This document shows, one piece after another, positions 26,862 through 35,880 of a DNA stretch of 64,000 nucleotides. Positions within the stretch are counted from its first letter, which is position 1; the number at the start of each line of letters is the position of its first letter. Below the pieces are notes generated by a model. It made no database searches. It worked only from the letters and a program-made list of their open reading frames with translations, and was not told the DNA's origin. Source of the stretch: Agromyces bracchium (lineage in GTDB: Bacteria; Actinomycetota; Actinomycetes; Actinomycetales; Microbacteriaceae); NCBI RefSeq assembly GCF_009709675.1, contig NZ_WMLB01000023.1, forward strand, positions 124,001-188,000. The letters run 5' to 3'. The translations under genes and the position numbers were made by a program.

Positions 26862-28438
26862 GCGCCCACCCCCTCGGCGGTCGCGGCAGCGGTCGTCGAC
26901 TCGGCCTCGCGGAGGCGCGCGGCCCGTTCGGCGAGCACCCGGCGGAGCGTCTTCGCCGCCGTCGAGCGCGGGATCTCGTCGATGAAGCGGATGTCGCGCG
27001 GGACCTTGTAGCCCGCGAGCGAGCCGCGGGCGAACTCGGCGAGCTCGGCGGCATCCGTGATCGCACCCGGTCGGAGGACGACCCAGGCCGAGCCGACCTC
27101 GCCCCAGCGGTCGTCGGGCACGCCGACGACCGCGACGTCGGCGACGGCGGGATGCGCGATGAGCACCGACTCGACCTCGGCCGGCGAGACGCCCTCGCCG
27201 CCGGAGATGTACACGTCGGTCAGCCGGTCGACGATCGTGAAGTAGCCGTCCGCGTCGCGACGCACGAGGTCGCCCGTGTGCAGTCGCCCGTCGCGGAGTG
27301 CCGCGGCCGTGGCATCCGGATCGCGGAAGTAGCCGGCGAACACGCCCGGCCCCGAGACGAGCAGTTCGCCCTCGGCCGCGCCCTCGAGGAGCTCGCCGGT
27401 CGCCGGATCGGCGACCTCGACGTCGACGTGCGCGTACGGCAGTCCGGCCGACCCGACGCGCTCGCGCGCCTCGCGGTCGGGCAGGCACAGCACGTTCGGC
27501 GACGCCTCGGTGAGGCCGTAGCCCTGGGTGAGGGCGACGCCGCGCGCGTGCCAGGTGCGCAGCAGCGCCGGTGGCATCGGCGCGCCGCCGACGACGGCGT
27601 GACCGAGCCGGGAGAGGTCGGTGTGTGCGAAGTCGGGGTGCTGCGCGAGGAACAGGTAGTTCGCGGGGACGCCCATCATGGTCGTGATGCCGCGCTCGGC
27701 GACGAGGCGCAGCACGCGCCCCGGGTCGAAGGTCCGCTCGAGCACGACGGTCGCGCCCGACCACCAGGCGAGCAGCGGCTGGATGTTCCAGCCGCCGACG
27801 TGGAACTGGGGCATGACCGCGAGCACCACGTCGTGCTCGGCGATCGCGATCGTCTTCGACAGCGACAGGTTCGTCCAGAAGCAGTTCGCGTGCGTCAGCA
27901 TCGCGCCCTTCGGCCTGGAGGTCGTGCCCGAGGTGAAGACGATGAGCAGCGTGTCGTCGTCGCGCACGTCGGTGCGGGTCGACGGGGTCTCGCCGCGCGC
28001 GCCCGGATGCGGGACCCGCCGCTCGACGCCGTGCGCGCCGAGCGCCGCGACCGGGATGCGCTGCGCGAGCCGACCGAGGGTCGCCCGCGACAGCGTCTGG
28101 AACTCGTCCTCGACGAGGAGCAGCACCGGATCGGCGATCTCGAGCTGCTCGGAGAGCTCACGGGGCGAGAGCCGCCACGACAGCGGCACGAGCACGAGCC
28201 CCGCCTTCGCGCACGCGAAGAACAGCACGACGTGGTCGGCGCTGTTGCCGGTGATCGTCGCGACCCGGTCGCCGATCGCGTACCCCGCCGTGCGGAACGC
28301 CGCAGCCAGCCGCCCGGCGCGCTCGTCGAGCTCGCGGTACGTGATCGCGACGCCGCGGTCGTCGATCGCGATCGCGTCGGGGGTCGTGCGGGCGCGGTCC
28401 GAGGTCCAGCGCCCCAGGGTGCAGGCTCCGTCAGGCAT
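26858..28438 (-). CDS. Acyl-CoA synthetase (AMP-forming)
   Basis: A 526-residue ANL-superfamily ligase. Motifs: FTSGTTSRPKGAMLTH (ATP phosphate loop), QGYGLTEASP, HTGDLVRRDADGYFTIVDR (hinge region) and the C-terminal lysine in RSTAAKTLRR. It would activate a carboxylic acid to its CoA thioester with ATP. The chain length is not evident; short-chain, branched or hydroxy-acids are plausible given the operon. The start overlaps the livM stop by eight bases; the stop overlaps the tetR start. It may provide an alternative to the CoA-transferase for activating the imported acid. Confidence 0.9.
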   Translation of the reverse strand: MPDGACTLGRWTSDRARTTPDAIAIDDRGVAITYRELDERAGRLAAAFRTAGYAIGDRVATITGNSADHVVLFFACAKAGLVLVPLSWRLSPRELSEQLEIADPVLLLVEDEFQTLSRATLGRLAQRIPVAALGAHGVERRVPHPGARGETPSTRTDVRDDDTLLIVFTSGTTSRPKGAMLTHANCFWTNLSLSKTIAIAEHDVVLAVMPQFHVGGWNIQPLLAWWSGATVVLERTFDPGRVLRLVAERGITTMMGVPANYLFLAQHPDFAHTDLSRLGHAVVGGAPMPPALLRTWHARGVALTQGYGLTEASPNVLCLPDREARERVGSAGLPYAHVDVEVADPATGELLEGAAEGELLVSGPGVFAGYFRDPDATAAALRDGRLHTGDLVRRDADGYFTIVDRLTDVYISGGEGVSPAEVESVLIAHPAVADVAVVGVPDDRWGEVGSAWVVLRPGAITDAAELAEFARGSLAGYKVPRDIRFIDEIPRSTAAKTLRRVLAERAARLREAESTTAAATAEGVGA

Positions 28439-29519
28439 CGACCGTCTCCTCCGGTTCGGCCGGGTGCTGCTTGCGGCCCGTCGTGATGCGGGCGGGCAGC
28501 CCCGCGATGCCCCCCGGCAGGAACAGCACCACGAGCACGAACAGCGTGCCCAGGATGAACAGCGGCTCGGACAGCGGGACCCGGAGGATGTCGGGCAGGG
28601 CGGCGATCGCGTCCGACCCGGCGAGCGCCGTGAGGCGCTGGTCGAGCAGTGTGTAGACGATACCGCCGACGATCGCGCCCCAGCGCGCCCCCACTCCGCC
28701 GAGCACCACGATGACGAGCAGCGTCAGCGTGAAGTCGGCGGTCGCGATGCGCGGCGCCGCACCCGACTGCAGCAGCAGGTACCCCATGCCGGCGACCGAC
28801 GCCAGCACCGACGCGGCGATGAAGACGAGCAGCTTGACGTTGTACGGCCGCAGGCCGATGACCCGCACGCGCAGCTCGTTCTCGCGGATCGCCTCGGCGA
28901 CGTGGCCGGCCCGGCTCTTCTCGACCCAGAGGACGATGAGGTACACGAGCACGAGGATGCCGAGCGCCACCCAGTAGAGGTTGCGCGTGTCGACGACGCC
29001 GACGAGCTCGGGCGGGACGTTCGAGGTGTCGAGCGCGAGGCCCTCGTCGCCGCCGGTCGCGCTGCCCGGGTTCCGGCGGATGAGCACCGAGCCCGCCTGG
29101 GCGAACGCGAGGGTCACCATCGCGAACGAGATGCCGGTGACCCGGAGCGCCAGCGCGCCGACGGTCGCCGCGAGCACGAACCCGAGGACGAGCGTCACGG
29201 CGATCGAGACGGTGAAGACGAGCGCGCTCGGCCACTCCGCCGGGCCGAACGCCTCGAGCGTCATCGCGAGCCCGTACGCGCCCGCGGCGAAGAACAGCGC
29301 ATGGCCGAACGACAGGAGCCCGGCGAGGCCGAACATCATGCGGTACGTCAGCGCGAGGGCGGCGATGAGCAGCGCGAACGCGAGCAGCTGGAGCGTGCCG
29401 GGCGTGTAGGTCGGGCCGGGCAGAACTCCCGGGATGTCGATCGCGAGCAGCGGCAGGACTGCGAGCGCGACGACGAGCAGGATGCCGCCGATGACGAGGC
29501 GGAGCGACTTGGCGGTCAT
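28431..29519 (-). CDS. livM: Branched-chain amino acid-type ABC permease (LivM-like)
   Basis: A 362-residue inner-membrane permease with about nine to ten hydrophobic helices. YRMMFGLAGLLSFGHALFFAAGAYG and RAGHVAEAIRENELRVRVIGL (the EAA-like cytoplasmic loop) are LivM hallmarks. The ATG overlaps the livH stop (ATGA). It pairs with LivH to form the channel of a Liv-type importer. The substrate in this operon may be a carboxylic acid rather than an amino acid. Confidence 0.92.
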   Translation of the reverse strand: MTAKSLRLVIGGILLVVALAVLPLLAIDIPGVLPGPTYTPGTLQLLAFALLIAALALTYRMMFGLAGLLSFGHALFFAAGAYGLAMTLEAFGPAEWPSALVFTVSIAVTLVLGFVLAATVGALALRVTGISFAMVTLAFAQAGSVLIRRNPGSATGGDEGLALDTSNVPPELVGVVDTRNLYWVALGILVLVYLIVLWVEKSRAGHVAEAIRENELRVRVIGLRPYNVKLLVFIAASVLASVAGMGYLLLQSGAAPRIATADFTLTLLVIVVLGGVGARWGAIVGGIVYTLLDQRLTALAGSDAIAALPDILRVPLSEPLFILGTLFVLVVLFLPGGIAGLPARITTGRKQHPAEPEETVDA

Positions 29520-30391
29520 GCGGCCTTCCCCATGAGTCCACGCGGGCGGATGAGCAGCACGGCGGCGAGGAGCACGACGACCACGAGGTCGCCGGTGCCG
29601 CCGAGGTAGAAGTTCGCGAACTGCTGCAGCACGGCCACGAGCACCGACGCGATCGCGGCGCCCGTCAGCGATCCGAGCCCGCCGATGACGGTGACGATGA
29701 ACGCGAAGATGAGCAGCACCGAGCCGAGGTGCGCCGAGACGTACCCGTAGTAGACCGAGGCCAGGACCCCGCCGAGGCCGGCGGCGGCGCCGCCGATCGC
29801 GAACACGAGCGTGAACGAGCGCCGCACGTCGATGCCGAGCGCCGTGACCATGTGCCGGTTCTCGACGCCGGCGCGGATGATGAGGCCGTACCGGGTCTTC
29901 CTCAGGAAGAGCACGATTCCGCCGAGCACCAGTGCCGCGCACGCGATGAGCACGAACCGGTCGTTCGGGATGCGGGCGCCGAGGATCTCGGTCGTCTGCG
30001 TGAGCCACGCGGGCCGGTCGGTGTAGATCGGGTCGGTGCCCCAGATGCCCTCGAACAGCGCGACCGCGGCGAGCGAGATGCCGACCGTGACGAGCGCCTG
30101 CTCGATGTGCCGCTCGTAGAGGCGGCGGATGATGAGCACCTCGGTGAGCACGGCGACGGTCGCGCCGACGAGGATGCCCACGAGCGCGGAGATCACGAGT
30201 CCGGTCCACGTGCCGTCGGAGATCCGGCGCCCGGCCTCCCAGCCGAGGAAGGCGGCGATCGTGAGGAACGCGCCGTGCGCGAAGTTCAGCACGCCCATGA
30301 GGCCGTAGATGAGCGACAGGCCGCTCGCGACGAGGAAGTACAGGGCGCCGAGGCCGAGCCCGGTGATGACGAGGAGGATCAGCGTGTCCAT
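29516..30391 (-). CDS. livH: Branched-chain amino acid-type ABC permease (LivH-like)
   Basis: A 291-residue permease with about eight hydrophobic helices. LSLIYGLMGVLNFAHGAFLTI and RTRYGLIIRAGVENRHMVTALGI-like loop residues (KTRYGLIIRAG, NRHMVTALGIDV) are conserved in LivH. The start shares one base with the livF stop (TGATG). It is the partner of LivM. Confidence 0.92.
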   Translation of the reverse strand: MDTLILLVITGLGLGALYFLVASGLSLIYGLMGVLNFAHGAFLTIAAFLGWEAGRRISDGTWTGLVISALVGILVGATVAVLTEVLIIRRLYERHIEQALVTVGISLAAVALFEGIWGTDPIYTDRPAWLTQTTEILGARIPNDRFVLIACAALVLGGIVLFLRKTRYGLIIRAGVENRHMVTALGIDVRRSFTLVFAIGGAAAGLGGVLASVYYGYVSAHLGSVLLIFAFIVTVIGGLGSLTGAAIASVLVAVLQQFANFYLGGTGDLVVVVLLAAVLLIRPRGLMGKAA

Positions 30392-31119
30392 CAGGCGGCC
30401 TCCCGTTCGTCGTGCACGCCGAGGAAGCGCTGGACGCGGTCGTGATCGTCGAGGAGTTCCGCGGCCGAGCCGGTGAACACGACGCGGCCGCTGCTCAGCA
30501 CGACGACGCGCTCGGCGAGCCGGCGGACGACGAGCAGGTTCTGCTCGACGAGGAGGATCGGGGCGGTGCGGGCGGCCTCGGCGAGCGCGTCGGCGACCTC
30601 GTCGACGATGCGCGGGGCGAGTCCCTTGGTCGGCTCGTCGACGAGCAGCAGCCGGTTCTCGTTTACCAGTGCGCGGGCCAGCGAGACCATCTGCTGCTGA
30701 CCTCCGGAGAGCGTGCCGGCGCGCTGCTCGCGTCGGGCCTCGAGGTCGGGGAACAGGGATGCCACGAGCTCGCGCCGCGGCGACCGGTCGCGCTCGGCGA
30801 GCCGCAGGTTCTCGGCCACCGTGAGCGAGCCGAAGACCTCGCGGTCCTCCGGCACGTACGCGACGCCGCGCTGCACGATGCGGTGCGTGGGCGCCCGGTC
30901 GATGCGCTCGCCGGCCAGGCGGATCTCGCCCGTCCGGTCGATGAGGCCGAGGATCGACTTGATCGTCGACGTCTTGCCGACGCCGTTCCGGCCGAGGAGC
31001 GCCGTGACCCCGGTCGCCGGGACGTCGAACGAGACGTCCTCGACGACCTGCTGGCCGGCGATCCGGCCGTACAGGTTGCGGACGCTCAGGATGGGTTCGT
31101 CCGCGACGGGCCCGCTCAT
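30391..31119 (-). CDS. livF: ABC transporter ATPase (LivF-like)
   Basis: A 242-residue ATPase. Walker A GRNGVGKT, signature LSGGQQQMVSLARAL, Walker B LLLVDEPTKGL and the switch His-loop region ILLVEQNLLVV. The YVPEDREVF segment is typical of LivF. The ATG overlaps the livG stop (ATGA). It powers the Liv-type importer together with LivG. Confidence 0.93.
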   Translation of the reverse strand: MSGPVADEPILSVRNLYGRIAGQQVVEDVSFDVPATGVTALLGRNGVGKTSTIKSILGLIDRTGEIRLAGERIDRAPTHRIVQRGVAYVPEDREVFGSLTVAENLRLAERDRSPRRELVASLFPDLEARREQRAGTLSGGQQQMVSLARALVNENRLLLVDEPTKGLAPRIVDEVADALAEAARTAPILLVEQNLLVVRRLAERVVVLSSGRVVFTGSAAELLDDHDRVQRFLGVHDEREAA

Positions 31120-31871
31120 GCGGCGGTCCCGAGGTAGGCGGACTGGACGGTGGGGTTCGCCATGACGGCCTCCGGGGAGTCGGCGGCGAGCAGTTCGCCG
31201 TGGTGCATGACGGCGACCCGGTCGGCGAGACCGAGAACGACGTCCATGTGGTGCTCGACCATGAGCACGGTGCGCCCGCCGCGATGGAGCCCGCGGATGA
31301 CCTCGGTGAGCGCCGGGACGTCGGCCGAGCCGACGCCCGCCATGGGCTCGTCGAGGAGGATCACGCGGGGCTCCATCGCGATGAGCATCGCGATCTCGAC
31401 CTTGCGCTTCTCGCCGTGCGACAGCCCCGAGGCGCCGGCATCGGCCCGGTGGGCCATGCCGACCTCCTCGAGCGCCGCGAGGGCACGCCGGGTCGCGGCA
31501 TCCGTGCGCCGGGGGATCCGGAACACGGATGCCGCGCGGCCCTCGCGCGCCTGGGCGGCCAGCCGCACGTTCTCGAGCACGTCGAGCGCCGGGAAGAGGC
31601 TCGAGGTCTGGAACGTGCGGCCGAGGCCGGCCGCGGCACGTCGGTGCACGGGCTGGGCGGTCACGTCGGCGCCCGCGAGGCGCACGACGCCCTCGCTGGG
31701 CCGCAGGACGCCGGAGACGATGTTGAAGAGCGTCGTCTTCCCTGCGCCGTTCGGGCCGATGACGCCGAGCATCTCGCCCTCGGGCACCGTCAGCGACACG
31801 TCCTTGAGGAGGAGCGCGCCGCCGATGCGGAGGGTGACGTGCTCGAGTTCGAGCGCCGCGTGGTCGGTCAT
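31116..31871 (-). CDS. livG: ABC transporter ATPase (LivG-like)
   Basis: A 251-residue ATPase. Walker A GPNGAGKT, a LivG-style signature LSHGEKRKVEIAMLIA, Walker B VILLDEPMAGVG and MVEHHMDVVLGLADRV. The ATG at 31871 (MTDHAALELEH) gives the normal LivG length; an upstream ATG at 31994 falls inside livK and is rejected. It follows livK by about 50 bases and begins the overlapped gene train. Confidence 0.92.
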   Translation of the reverse strand: MTDHAALELEHVTLRIGGALLLKDVSLTVPEGEMLGVIGPNGAGKTTLFNIVSGVLRPSEGVVRLAGADVTAQPVHRRAAAGLGRTFQTSSLFPALDVLENVRLAAQAREGRAASVFRIPRRTDAATRRALAALEEVGMAHRADAGASGLSHGEKRKVEIAMLIAMEPRVILLDEPMAGVGSADVPALTEVIRGLHRGGRTVLMVEHHMDVVLGLADRVAVMHHGELLAADSPEAVMANPTVQSAYLGTAA

Positions 31872-31920
31872 GATCGCGAGTGCCTTCGGTTCCTGGTCGG
31901 TTCGGGTCGGATGGCCCGGC

Positions 31921-33117
31921 TCAGCCGGCGACCGGCGGGGCGACGGTCTCGGCGTCGACGGTCTCGATGAGCTCGGGGGCCCATCCGTCGGCACCCTCGA
32001 CGAGCTTCACCTGGTACATCGGCTGGATCAGCGCGTGGTCCTCCTCGCGGACGGTGACCTCGCCCTTGACCGACTCGAAGGTCCAGCCCTCGAGCGCGTC
32101 GATCATCGCGTCGACGTCGTCGCCGCCCTCGCGGACCGCCTGCACGATCATCTGCGCGGCGACGAAGCCGTCGACCGAGAACAGGTCGGGCACGGCCCCC
32201 GCCTCCTCGAGGCGCGTGATCATCTCGTCCTCGATCTCGGTGCCCGCGGCGCCGCCGAAGTAGTGGTTCAGGAACGAGATGTCGGCCGAGGCCTCGCCGT
32301 AGGCCTGGTAGGTCGCGACGTCGCCGAGGCCGGTGACGACCGGCGCGGCGTCGAACACGCCCTGCTGCTGCAGCGCGGTCCACATGGCGCCGGAGGACGC
32401 GCCCGCCCATGCGACGAAGATCAGGTCGGGCTGCGCGTCGATCAACTGCTGCGCGAAGGGGGTGAACTCGGTCGCGTCCTCGGCGACGAGCACGCCCTGC
32501 ACCTCTGCACCCTGGCCGCCGAGCACGGCCTCGACGCCGGCGAGGTTGCCCTGGCCGAACGCGGTGTCCTGCGCGAAGACGACGACCTTCTTGCCATCGG
32601 GGTCGCCGATGAAGGTGCCCGCGGTCGCCACGTCCTGGTAGGTCTGGCGGCCCGAACGGAAGGTGTAGTCGTTCACGCCGGTGATCGCGTCGGCGGCGGC
32701 GGGACCCGAGATGTAGAGGATCTCGTTCTGCTCGGCCTGCTCGGCGAGCGAGGTCGCGATGCCGGAGACGACGGTGCCGGCGAGGACCTGGGTGCCCTGG
32801 CCGATGAGGTCCTTGGCCTTCGCGACCGCGGTGTCGGGGTTGCCCTGGTCGTCCTCCCAGGTGATCTCGAGCTCGCGGCCGTCGACCTCGCCGGTGCCCT
32901 CGGTGGCGTAGTCGAGGCCGGCCTCGAAGCCGGCGGTGTAGGCCTCGCCGTACGCGGCCAGTGGACCGGTCTGGGACGTGATCATGCCGATCGCGACGGG
33001 AGCGGCGTCCGCCCCGTCGGCGTCGCCTCCCCCGGAGGTGGTCGGCGCGCAACCGGACAGGGTGATCGCCGCGGCGGCGACGAGCGCCGGCGCGAGGTAC
33101 TTCGGTGTAACTCGCAT
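31921..33117 (-). CDS. livK: ABC transporter substrate-binding lipoprotein (LivK-like)
   Basis: 398 residues. The lipobox in AAAITLSGCAPT anchors it outside the membrane. The mature protein is a type I periplasmic-binding fold of the Leu/Ile/Val-binding family (IGMITSQTGPLAAYGEAYTAGF, VVSGIATSLAEQ, FRSGRQTYQDVATAG). The ATG at 33117 (MRVTPKYLAP) has AGAGAGG eight bases upstream. First gene of the large minus-strand operon. The ligand is unknown; the catabolic genes behind it suggest a short carboxylic or hydroxy acid. Confidence 0.92.
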   Translation of the reverse strand: MRVTPKYLAPALVAAAAITLSGCAPTTSGGGDADGADAAPVAIGMITSQTGPLAAYGEAYTAGFEAGLDYATEGTGEVDGRELEITWEDDQGNPDTAVAKAKDLIGQGTQVLAGTVVSGIATSLAEQAEQNEILYISGPAAADAITGVNDYTFRSGRQTYQDVATAGTFIGDPDGKKVVVFAQDTAFGQGNLAGVEAVLGGQGAEVQGVLVAEDATEFTPFAQQLIDAQPDLIFVAWAGASSGAMWTALQQQGVFDAAPVVTGLGDVATYQAYGEASADISFLNHYFGGAAGTEIEDEMITRLEEAGAVPDLFSVDGFVAAQMIVQAVREGGDDVDAMIDALEGWTFESVKGEVTVREEDHALIQPMYQVKLVEGADGWAPELIETVDAETVAPPVAG

Positions 33118-33150
33118 GCTGTGAGCCTCTCTGAGTGACGACGGTGTCAA

Positions 33151-33170
33151 ACCTGACAGGTGGTTCAGGT
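33151..33170. promoter_or_regulatory. Candidate TetR operator between livK and thiolase genes
   Basis: ACCTGA and TCAGGT form a perfect 6-bp inverted repeat around 8 bases (20 bp in all). It sits in the 150-base divergent region, 34 bases upstream of the livK start, with a TACACT -10-like hexamer (33181-33186) for the thiolase gene just beyond. The length and place suit a TetR dimer site. Confidence 0.4.
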
Positions 33171-33268
33171 CTCAGGAACGTACACTAGAGTCGATCGCGC
33201 ACGACGCGCAACCCGGATCGGTGCGCCCACCCCGTGCACCCCCATCGAGACGAAGGAGTCCCACCGTC

Positions 33269-34453
33269 ATGAGCTTCCCCGACGTCGTCATCGTCGCCGG
33301 CGCCCGCACGCCGTTCGGCCGCATCGCCGGCAACCTCGGCAGCCGAACCGCCGTCGAACTCGGCACCGTCGCCATCCGCGGCGCCCTCGAGAAGGCCGGG
33401 GTCTCCCCCGACGACGTCGACGCCGTGATCATGGGCCAGGTGCTGCAGGCCGGCGCCGGCCAGAACCCCGCCAAGCAGTCGGCGGTCGCCGCCGGCATCC
33501 CGTGGCGCGTCCCCGCCGTCACACTCAACAAGGTCTGCCTGTCGGGCCTCGTCGCGATCGCCGACGCGGCGCGCCTGATCCGCCTGGGCGAAGCCGAGGT
33601 CGTCGTCGCCGGCGGCCAGGAGTCCATGACCAACGCGCCGCACGTCCTGCCCGGAAGCCGCAAAGGACACCTCTACGGCAGCGTCGAACTGCTCGACGTC
33701 ACCGCGCACGATGGGCTCACCGACGCGTTCGACCACGAATCGATGGGCGCGTCGACCGAGCGGTTCAACGCGCGGTACGGCCTCGGCCGCCCCGAACAGG
33801 ACGGGATCGCGGCGGCCTCGCACGTGCGGGCCGGCACGGCGCAGGCCGAGGGCGTGTTCGACGACGAGATCGTCCCCGTCGAGATCCCGCAGCGCAAGGG
33901 CGACACGGTCGTCGTCGCGACCGACGAGGGCGTGCGCCCCGACTCGACGCCCGAGACCCTCGCGAAGCTCCGTCCGGCCTTCGCCGAGGGCGGTGCGATC
34001 ACCGCGGGCAACTCCTCGCCGATCTCCGACGGCGCCGCGGCCGTCGTCGTCGCGAGCCGCGCCTGGGCCGAGGAGCGCGGCCTGCCGTGGCTCGCGCTCG
34101 TCGGGGCGTCCGGCCAGGTCGCCGGGCCTGACAACTCGCTGCACTCGCAGCCCTCGAACGCGATCGCGGCGGCCCTCGACCGCGAGGGCTGGACGGCGGG
34201 CGACCTCGACCTCGTCGAGATCAACGAGGCGTTCGCGGCGGTGTCGCTGCAGTCGATGAAGGACCTTTCACTCGACCCCGAGAAGGTCAACATCCACGGC
34301 GGCGCGATCGCGCTCGGCCATCCCATCGGCGCCTCCGGCGCCCGTCTCGCGCTGCACGCCGCCCGAGAGCTCGCGCAGCGAGGCGGCGGCAAGGCGGCCG
34401 TCGCGCTGTGCGGCGGCGGCGGCCAGGGCGAGGCCCTGCTGCTCTCGCGCTGA
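33269..34453 (+). CDS. Acetyl-CoA acetyltransferase (thiolase)
   Basis: 394 residues. The acylated cysteine is in NKVCLSGL (residue about 90), the general-base His in GHPIGASGARL and the second Cys in ALCGGGGQGEA: the complete thiolase set. It cleaves acetoacetyl-CoA to two acetyl-CoA, or runs in reverse. The ATG at 33269 follows AAGGAG at about 10 bases; an earlier ATG at 33221 adds an Arg/Pro-rich run and is not used. It diverges from livK and the ketone-body operon, completing that pathway. Confidence 0.93.
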   Translation: MSFPDVVIVAGARTPFGRIAGNLGSRTAVELGTVAIRGALEKAGVSPDDVDAVIMGQVLQAGAGQNPAKQSAVAAGIPWRVPAVTLNKVCLSGLVAIADAARLIRLGEAEVVVAGGQESMTNAPHVLPGSRKGHLYGSVELLDVTAHDGLTDAFDHESMGASTERFNARYGLGRPEQDGIAAASHVRAGTAQAEGVFDDEIVPVEIPQRKGDTVVVATDEGVRPDSTPETLAKLRPAFAEGGAITAGNSSPISDGAAAVVVASRAWAEERGLPWLALVGASGQVAGPDNSLHSQPSNAIAAALDREGWTAGDLDLVEINEAFAAVSLQSMKDLSLDPEKVNIHGGAIALGHPIGASGARLALHAARELAQRGGGKAAVALCGGGGQGEALLLSR

Positions 34454-34465
34454 CCCGCGTCAGCG

Positions 34466-34506
34466 GGGGCCCGTGCTGTGGTGGAATGATCCCCACGGCA
34501 CGGGCC
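34466..34506 (+). terminator. Hairpin between thiolase and ltrA-like gene
   Basis: GGGCCCGTGC-T-GTGG pairs with CCAC-G-GCACGGGCCC around an 11-base loop (about 14 bp plus one T-G wobble). It lies 13 bases behind the thiolase stop and ends 20 bases before the next start. Confidence 0.65.
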
Positions 34507-34526
34507 CGTCCGACGAGGAGGCGCAG

Positions 34527-35807
34527 ATGAGCGAGACGACGACGGATGCCGCGGGGCGCGACGCGCACCGACCGACGGGTCTCGACCACCGGCTCCGCCG
34601 GATGACCGGGCGCAACCCGGACGAGCCGCACCGCTCGGCCACGCCGCTCGAGCTCTTCTTCGACCTCGTCTTCGTCGCGGCGTTCAGCGCGGCGGGGAGC
34701 CAGACCGCGCACCTGCTCGAGCTCGGCCATTTCGCCGCGGCGACGGCGGGCTTCGTGTTCGCGGTCTTCGCGATCGCCTGGGCGTGGATCAACTTCACCT
34801 GGCTGGCGTCGGCCTACGACAACGACGACATCTTCTTCCGCATCGCGACGATGGTCGTGATGGTCGGCGTCATCGTGCTCGCGCTCGGGCTGCCGCAGGC
34901 CTTCCACTCGATCGACGAGGGCGGCGAGCTCGAGAACGGCGTGGTCGTGATCGGGTACGTGATCATGCGCGTGGCGGTCGTGGCGCTCTGGATCCGCGCG
35001 GCACGGCACGACCCGGCGCACCGCCGCACCGCGCTCGCCTACATCGTGCTCGTCTCGACGGCGCAGGCGGGATGGATCCTCCTGCTCGTCGCGAACCCGC
35101 CGCTCTCGACCGTGTTCATCGTCTGGATCGCGCTCGTCCTCTACGAGATGGCGGGCCCGATCATCGCGGAACGGGTCGGCGGCCGAACCCCGTGGCATCC
35201 GCACCACGTCGCCGAGCGGTACGGCCTGCTCGTCATCATCACGCTCGGCGAGATCGTGCTCGGCACCATCCTCGCCATCAGCGCCGTCGTCGAGGAGCAG
35301 GGCTGGGACGTCGAGGCTGTACTCGTCACCGTCGGCGGCACCATGCTCGCGTTCGGGCTCTGGTGGGTGTACTTCATCATGCCGTCGGGCGCCGTGCTCG
35401 CGCGGCACCGCGAGCGCGGGTTCGTCTGGGGCTACGGGCACCTCGCCATCTTCGGCTCGCTCGCAGCGACCGGCGCCGGCCTGCACGTCGCCGCGTACGT
35501 GATCGAGGGCACGGCCCACATCGACGACACGACGGCGCTGCTCACGGTCGTGGTCCCGGTGGCGGCCTACTCGACCGCGCTGTTCACGATCTACTCCGCG
35601 CTGCTCCGGGAGTTCGACCCGTTCCACATCCTGCTCTACGTCGGCAGCATCCTCCCGCTCGTCGCCGCGGTCATGGCGGTCGCCGCGGGCGCGAGCATCG
35701 GGACCGGCATCGTGATCACGTCGCTCTCGCCCATCGTCGTGATCGTCGGATACGAGACCATCGGCCACCGGCACCAGGCCGCGGCGCTCGAGCGCTCACT
35801 GGCCTGA
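34527..35807 (+). CDS. Low temperature requirement protein A (LtrA) family membrane protein
   Basis: 426 residues with about ten to twelve hydrophobic helices after a hydrophilic N-terminus. TPLELFFDLVFVAAFSAAG, FTWLASAYDNDDIFFRIATM and ERYGLLVIITLGEIVLGTI are the three conserved LtrA blocks. The family was named from a cold-sensitive Listeria mutant; its molecular function is not established. GGAGG lies eight bases before the ATG at 34527. It converges on the SHOCT gene across a strong hairpin. Confidence 0.88.
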   Translation: MSETTTDAAGRDAHRPTGLDHRLRRMTGRNPDEPHRSATPLELFFDLVFVAAFSAAGSQTAHLLELGHFAAATAGFVFAVFAIAWAWINFTWLASAYDNDDIFFRIATMVVMVGVIVLALGLPQAFHSIDEGGELENGVVVIGYVIMRVAVVALWIRAARHDPAHRRTALAYIVLVSTAQAGWILLLVANPPLSTVFIVWIALVLYEMAGPIIAERVGGRTPWHPHHVAERYGLLVIITLGEIVLGTILAISAVVEEQGWDVEAVLVTVGGTMLAFGLWWVYFIMPSGAVLARHRERGFVWGYGHLAIFGSLAATGAGLHVAAYVIEGTAHIDDTTALLTVVVPVAAYSTALFTIYSALLREFDPFHILLYVGSILPLVAAVMAVAAGASIGTGIVITSLSPIVVIVGYETIGHRHQAAALERSLA

Positions 35808-35834
35808 CATCGGTCCGGCCTCGGTGCGAGGCGA

Positions 35835-35866
35835 ACGGATGCCGCGGCGCGGGCCGCGGCATCCGT
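35835..35866. terminator. Bidirectional terminator hairpin
   Basis: ACGGATGCCGCGGC and its exact complement form a 14-bp stem with a GCGG loop between the convergent stops at 35807 and 35881. The stem shares the GGATGCCGCGGC core with the hairpin at 14349-14384. Confidence 0.75.
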
Positions 35867-35880
35867 CTTCGCCCGGCGGG

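Noticed and set aside
33145-33150. Perfect TTGACA on the minus strand as the livK -35
   Set aside because: No TAnnnT-like hexamer lies 16-18 bases downstream; that place is taken by the livK ribosome binding site.
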